Shown piece by piece: positions 16,331 to 19,722 of a stretch of DNA of 19,722 nt. Position 1 is the stretch's first letter, and each line of letters starts with the position of its first letter. The notes under the pieces are model-generated. The model did not search any database, was not told the origin of the DNA, and saw only the letters and a list, made by a program, of their open reading frames with translations. The position numbers were made by a program, and so were the translations under genes. The stretch is from Arsenophonus sp046530935 (GTDB lineage Bacteria; Pseudomonadota; Gammaproteobacteria; Enterobacterales; Enterobacteriaceae). Location: positions 1 through 19,722 of the forward strand of contig JBHEQW010000085.1 of assembly GCA_046530935.1 (NCBI GenBank), read 5' to 3'.

Positions 16331-17764
16331 AGAGTTATTACCAGATTTTGTAATATGAGTCTCATGGTACAATTTGATCTGATGCTTTATGAATCTGTTC
16401 TCCAGCTTTAAATTGAATGTTGTTTTCTACCAGGGTTATCAAGTCAAATTCCATTAGCTGGTTTCAGCTTTTGTGAGCAAACTGAGAAGTTTAAATAGCA
16501 TTGAAAAAGTTGTTTTTTCCTAACTATAGTTCTTTACGCGTCAGAGATTTGTAGCCTTACTCTTAAAAAACAGATTTAAGAGGATTCATTGTTCTTATTG
16601 ATGCCTACTGAACTGACGGTATAGTTGTAAAATGCCATTAGTTCTTCTCGATATTTCTCTATCTTCTTAATTATTGCAAGATGCTTTTTTAAAACCATTA
16701 CTAATAAAACATTAATTGCTTTTTTATTAGCAGCATGGCACCTTTCTATGTTAGCTATACTTTCCGCAGATCAGCCTTAACTTTCGGTTGCATGTCTTTT
16801 TTGGAGTGAAGCTAACATATTAGATGTTTTGTATACCCAACAACGTTGGTGCTGCGTGTATGGAAATATTTTTGCCATTATATTCCAAAAAATCAAGAAA
16901 AATCGTCTACTGTAATAAGCCTTGGAGATACTGTTTAAGCTACGCGCGTAGGCCATTATAAGAAGTTTCGCCAAAGTTTACTTTTAATTCTCAATAAGCA
17001 TTTATGCCAGCACAAAAATGCTATTTACATCCATGCTCGGTGAGAACTATAATGACTAGTAGGTAAAAAGGCGATTGTCCTATCATAGAACAGAACTGTC
17101 TATGCCTTCGATAAAGAAATAAATGTAGCACGTATCGCTTAAATTATGCATGGCACACAGCCCCATGCACTCTTTAAGATATTGTTGATATTATTATTTC
17201 AGTCTGCTGATGGGGATTGAAGATAAATCATGCGTTTTTTCACTAAGAAAAGCCCAGACCACCTTAAGGCCTTTATAAAAATCATTTCTAGATATAATAA
17301 CTTTGTAGCTACAGCAACAGCCATAGTATCAATTTTTATGGGTTTTTGTACACTTTAGATAAGATCTGGTAACATTCTCTTGAAGGATATTCCCTTTCTG
17401 CTGTGGTCCATGTGACCTTAAGCACTTTAATTTCAACATCGCCAAATACCAGTCTGTATAGTTTACCCTGTCAAATAACAGTTATGGACGACAGCCATAA
17501 ACACTAGTCGACAATGCGGCGTTCATCATGTTGTCGCGGCATGGCTTGAAACTTAGCGTCAACGGTAGTGACTACCGTACCTGGAACTATTTATTAAAGA
17601 TGAGTTTATGCAATGGATCAGAGATAATATCTGGTTTCTCATATACCTGTATATGTAAGGTATACTTTTTCATGGCATAAAATCCACAATATGATTAAAT
17701 TCATTTAATGAAATAAATATGTAGCTATCTCCAAAATTCAATATATTAGAAGTGATCATAACTT
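16331..17764 (-). mobile_element. IS256-family element, copy C
   Basis: About 1.43 kb, collinear with copies A and B. The left tip reads AGAGTTATTACCAGATTTTG and the right tip, read inward, AAGTTATGATCACTTC, giving imperfect inverted ends sharing AGTTAT. Candidate 8-bp flanks, GTCCTGAA (16324-16331) and GTTTCGGA (17765-17772), agree at only 4 positions, so a target duplication is not demonstrated. Same orientation as the other copies. It separates the gloA-rnt block from anmK-pdxH. Confidence 0.7.
16362..17673 (-). pseudogene. Decayed IS256-family transposase, copy C
   Basis: Reading leftward from ATG 17673: MKKYTLHIQVYEKPDIISDP, the best preserved N-terminus of the three copies. Further on, an open piece at 16777-16974 ends in YTQHQRCWVYKTSNMLASLQ, matching the family's QRCWVHKTANVLNKLP. 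The C-terminal end reads VENNIQFKAGEQIHKASDQI and stops at 16362-16364. Many stops and frame shifts lie between, and the element is dead. Confidence 0.85.
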
Positions 17765-17941
17765 GTTTCGGATCATTATATAGACCATCTAGTTGGCTAG
17801 ATATATAATTATTCCTTTTGGAAATCTGATTTCCAGTGTAACAATAATCATGAATACATAGATATCATAATATATTTATTATAAATAAACTAGATAATCA
17901 GATAAATATAAAAATTGATTTACTTTCTATAATCTATAGAT

Positions 17942-17959
17942 AGTTTAGTAGACTAAACT
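17942..17959. repeat. Perfect 8-bp inverted repeat
   Basis: AGTTTAGT and ACTAAACT are separated by AG. It is preceded by the palindrome ATCTATAGAT (17933-17942). The operator-like shape is clear, but no regulator or live promoter can be linked to it. Confidence 0.45.
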
Positions 17960-18053
17960 TTACTAATTTTTTCTTAAAGAAATAAACTCAACTGAATTAA
18001 GTTGTTTTTAATTATAATATTTTAACTGTTATTTTTTTATTTTATTTCAATAA

Positions 18054-18074
18054 GGTTTTTCTTAAAGAAAAACC
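18054..18074. repeat. Hairpin upstream of dead anmK
   Basis: GGTTTTTCTT and AAGAAAAACC flank a single A, so the real hairpin has about 8-9 pairs. It is not followed by a clean T-run on either strand. The core TTTTTCTTAAAGAAA also occurs at about 17969-17983. Confidence 0.4.
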
Positions 18075-18128
18075 CATGACACTAAGTATACTGAATCACT
18101 GAAACGAAGTTATAGAGAAAATAATCCC

Positions 18129-19277
18129 ATGATAAACATGAAAGCAGATCACTATATATGCCTTATATAAGGTGCTAGTCTAGATGGAGTTGATCTTATT
18201 TTAGCTGAGATTAATGATAAAAATGCAGTTCAGTTAGGTGCGATTTCCTTTTCCTTTCAAACTCAATTAAAAATTGAGTCTTGTCCATATATCAAGGTCA
18301 AGCTGTAACCTTAGCAACCATAGATGAAATTAATTATGAGCTCGACTCGTTTATATTCTGAATAGATCAATAACTTATTGAAACAGCAATTATTATCAGC
18401 CACTAATAATAGTACAATATGGTGTCATCGACAAACTAGGTTAGCGCTAACCTACTGGCCAACAGCTTTTTACTCTGCAATTTAGCGATAAGGCTAGAAT
18501 TGTTACGTTAATCAAGATTACAGTAGTATGGGATTTCGTTGTAGAAATATAGAGTATTGTCTGTAAAATATGTTCACCTTTAGTTTCTATTTTTTATTAA
18601 AAAGTACTTAGAGTTATCATGATGAAAATCGTATTATTTTAAATATTTGAGAGATTGCTAATCTTACTACTTTATTTGGAAATTCAATAATTAAAAGCTA
18701 TGATAGAGGATAGCAAGAAATATGCTATTGGATATCTTAGCTAATCAATATTTAAATAAACTTTATGATAAGGAATAGCCATTCGGTGCCTTAATGGCTA
18801 CCAGGTAAATGTAGTCGCTTTTGACTGAGAATCATTGCTGATCCATATTTTAAACAGACGGCGTCAAAAAGGACTGTTAGTGTATATTTTAATTCTGCTT
18901 AGTTACAAAAATATTTGATATTCTATTTAAATTTATAGGCAAAGGATATACAGGTGACTTTAGAAGAATTAACCATTCGTTCAAAATCGTTGATCAGGTT
19001 TTATTTTATGAGAAGATAAATTCTTTATTTGTTTCTGATGGACTAGTTAAAAACACCTACCTTTTTGCAAGGTTAGGTGAATTTGTTAAGTAATATTGTA
19101 GTCGCATGTATTAACAGATAAATATATGGGTTAAGCGGTGATAATATAGAAGTTTTATCTTGATTAGTCATTCCTTATCTTATCTGTGGTGCTAGGAAAT
19201 TTTACCATCTGTTACTGGTGCTAATTATGAAGCAGCACAAGGCACAACTTATATAGTTAATGCCTGTATAACATAAT
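18129..19277 (+). pseudogene. anmK: Decayed anmK (anhydro-N-acetylmuramic acid kinase)
   Basis: Starts MINMKADHYICLI, stop, GASLDGVDLILAEI, matching AnmK GVMSGTSLDGVDVVLATI. Later pieces across frames include CHRQT (18420s, family CHGQTVWH), ITVVWDF (near 18520, family ITVVGDF), ADPYFKQTASKRTVSVYFNS (near 18838-18897, family SDPYFSQPAPKSTGREYFN), IQVTLEELT (near 18950, family VQATLAELT), GLSGDNIEVL (near 19130) and LPSVTGAN (near 19207-19230, family LPSVTGAS). The 1.15 kb span fits the 370-residue enzyme. AnmK phosphorylates anhydroMurNAc recovered from the cell wall. pdxH follows 19 bases after its end, the normal enterobacterial pair. Confidence 0.9.
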
Positions 19278-19295
19278 ATTAAGACAGAGGCAAAA

Positions 19296-19722
19296 ATGGC
19301 AGAAAAAATTCAATTGGATATTGCTAATTTAAGACGGGAATATACTCAAGGGGGTTTAAGGCGGAAGGATTTAAGCGATGAGCCATTAGTTTTGTTTGAG
19401 CGTTGGTTAAAACAGGCTTATGAAACAAAATTAGATGATCCAACAGCTATGTGTATTGCAACGGTAGATAGAAATGGACAAGCATATCAACGAATTGTAT
19501 TACTAAAACATTATGATAAAAATGGTCTAGTATTTTACACTAATCTATCTAGTCGCAAGGCACAACATATGGCCTATAACAATAGGGTAAGTTTGCTATT
19601 TCCATGGTATAAGCTAGATCGTCAGGTTTGCTTCCAGGGTGAAGCAGAAAAACTCTCTCCACTTGAGGTAATAAAATATTTTAATAGTCGACCAAAAGAT
19701 AATCAAATAGCGGCCTGGGTTT
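19296..19722 (+). CDS. pdxH: Pyridoxamine/pyridoxine 5'-phosphate oxidase, 3' end outside the window
   Basis: PdxH is an FMN enzyme that oxidises pyridoxine or pyridoxamine phosphate to pyridoxal phosphate, the last step of vitamin B6 cofactor synthesis and salvage. The 142 residues visible read IANLRREYTQGGLRRKDL, PLVLFERWLKQA, DDPTAMCIATVD, QRIVLLKHYDKNGLVFYTN, SRKAQHMA and VSLLFPWYKLDRQV, then the YFNSRPKDNQIAAWV segment, all in family order with the FMN-binding RIVLLK and YTN-SRK residues present. A complete protein would be about 215-220 residues. A good ribosome-binding site, AGAGG (19286-19290), lies 5 bases before ATG 19296. The promoter must lie within or upstream of dead anmK. Confidence 0.96.
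   Translation, partial: MAEKIQLDIANLRREYTQGGLRRKDLSDEPLVLFERWLKQAYETKLDDPTAMCIATVDRNGQAYQRIVLLKHYDKNGLVFYTNLSSRKAQHMAYNNRVSLLFPWYKLDRQVCFQGEAEKLSPLEVIKYFNSRPKDNQIAAWV

Larger units (their letters stand above)
17765..18128. other. AT-rich intergenic stretch upstream of anmK
   Basis: No frame or remnant is recognised. In E. coli slyB lies upstream of anmK, and no lipoprotein-like reading was found. It contains a perfect 8-bp inverted repeat (17942-17959) and a 10-bp hairpin (18054-18074). Confidence 0.45.

Noticed and set aside
1..17764. Repeated blocks as a possible CRISPR array or novel dispersed repeat system
   Set aside because: The repeats are kilobase-scale, contain transposase remnants, and have IS ends. 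No short regularly spaced repeats were seen.
1..19722. tRNA or rRNA genes
   Set aside because: I found no cloverleaf-like segment with conserved T-loop sequence and no rRNA-like stretch by eye. A covariance-model search would be needed to exclude a divergent tRNA.

Overview
The window looks like a piece of the chromosome of a decaying, host-restricted gammaproteobacterial (Enterobacterales) symbiont. The DNA is very AT-rich, most of it lacks open frames, and the few intact genes encode proteins that read like enterobacterial FeoA, FeoB, NfuA, RNase T and PdxH. The gene remnants lie in the same relative order and orientation as in E. coli: feoABC, then bioH (divergent), gntX and nfuA in one block; rnt, gloA, then anmK and pdxH in another. 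An Arsenophonus-type insect symbiont is a reasonable guess, but it is inferred from family resemblance and decay style. I could not run a phylogeny.

Layout. 1-102: terminal fragment of an IS256-family element. 103-3309: feo operon, with Fur-type and FNR-type sites upstream, intact feoA and feoB, and a feoC destroyed by stop codons. 3310-5150: debris and a dead IS91-family (HUH) transposase. 5160-5340: hairpins, including a perfect 25-bp inverted repeat. 5790-8402: an IS1595-family element split by an IS256-family element (6199-7676). 8490-9437: remnants of bioH (minus) and gntX (plus). 9496-10074: intact nfuA. 10188-10624: remnants of glpE and of glpG, the latter cut by a second IS256-family copy (10625-12118). 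12127-12895: unrecognised decayed coding debris. 12895-14003: second IS1595-family copy. 14015-14130: helix-turn-helix remnant. 14314-14955: intact rnt (minus), then dead gloA. 15507-16330: gene-free, extremely AT-rich. 16331-17764: third IS256-family copy. 18129-19277: dead anmK. 19296 to the end: pdxH, running off the window.

How it fits together. The survivors point to retained ferrous iron uptake (FeoAB), iron-sulfur cluster delivery (NfuA), RNA end maturation (RNase T) and pyridoxal phosphate synthesis (PdxH). Biotin synthesis (bioH), methylglyoxal detoxification (gloA), a rhodanese (glpE), rhomboid protease (glpG), anhydromuropeptide recycling (anmK) and DNA-uptake-like gntX are dead. 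All insertion sequences are themselves riddled with stops and frameshifts, so an IS burst seems to have been followed by a long period of point-mutation decay with little deletion. I see no novel defence, biosynthetic or mobile system. The best leads are the nested insertions, the perfect palindrome in decayed DNA, and one unrecognised eroded frame near 12272-12535.
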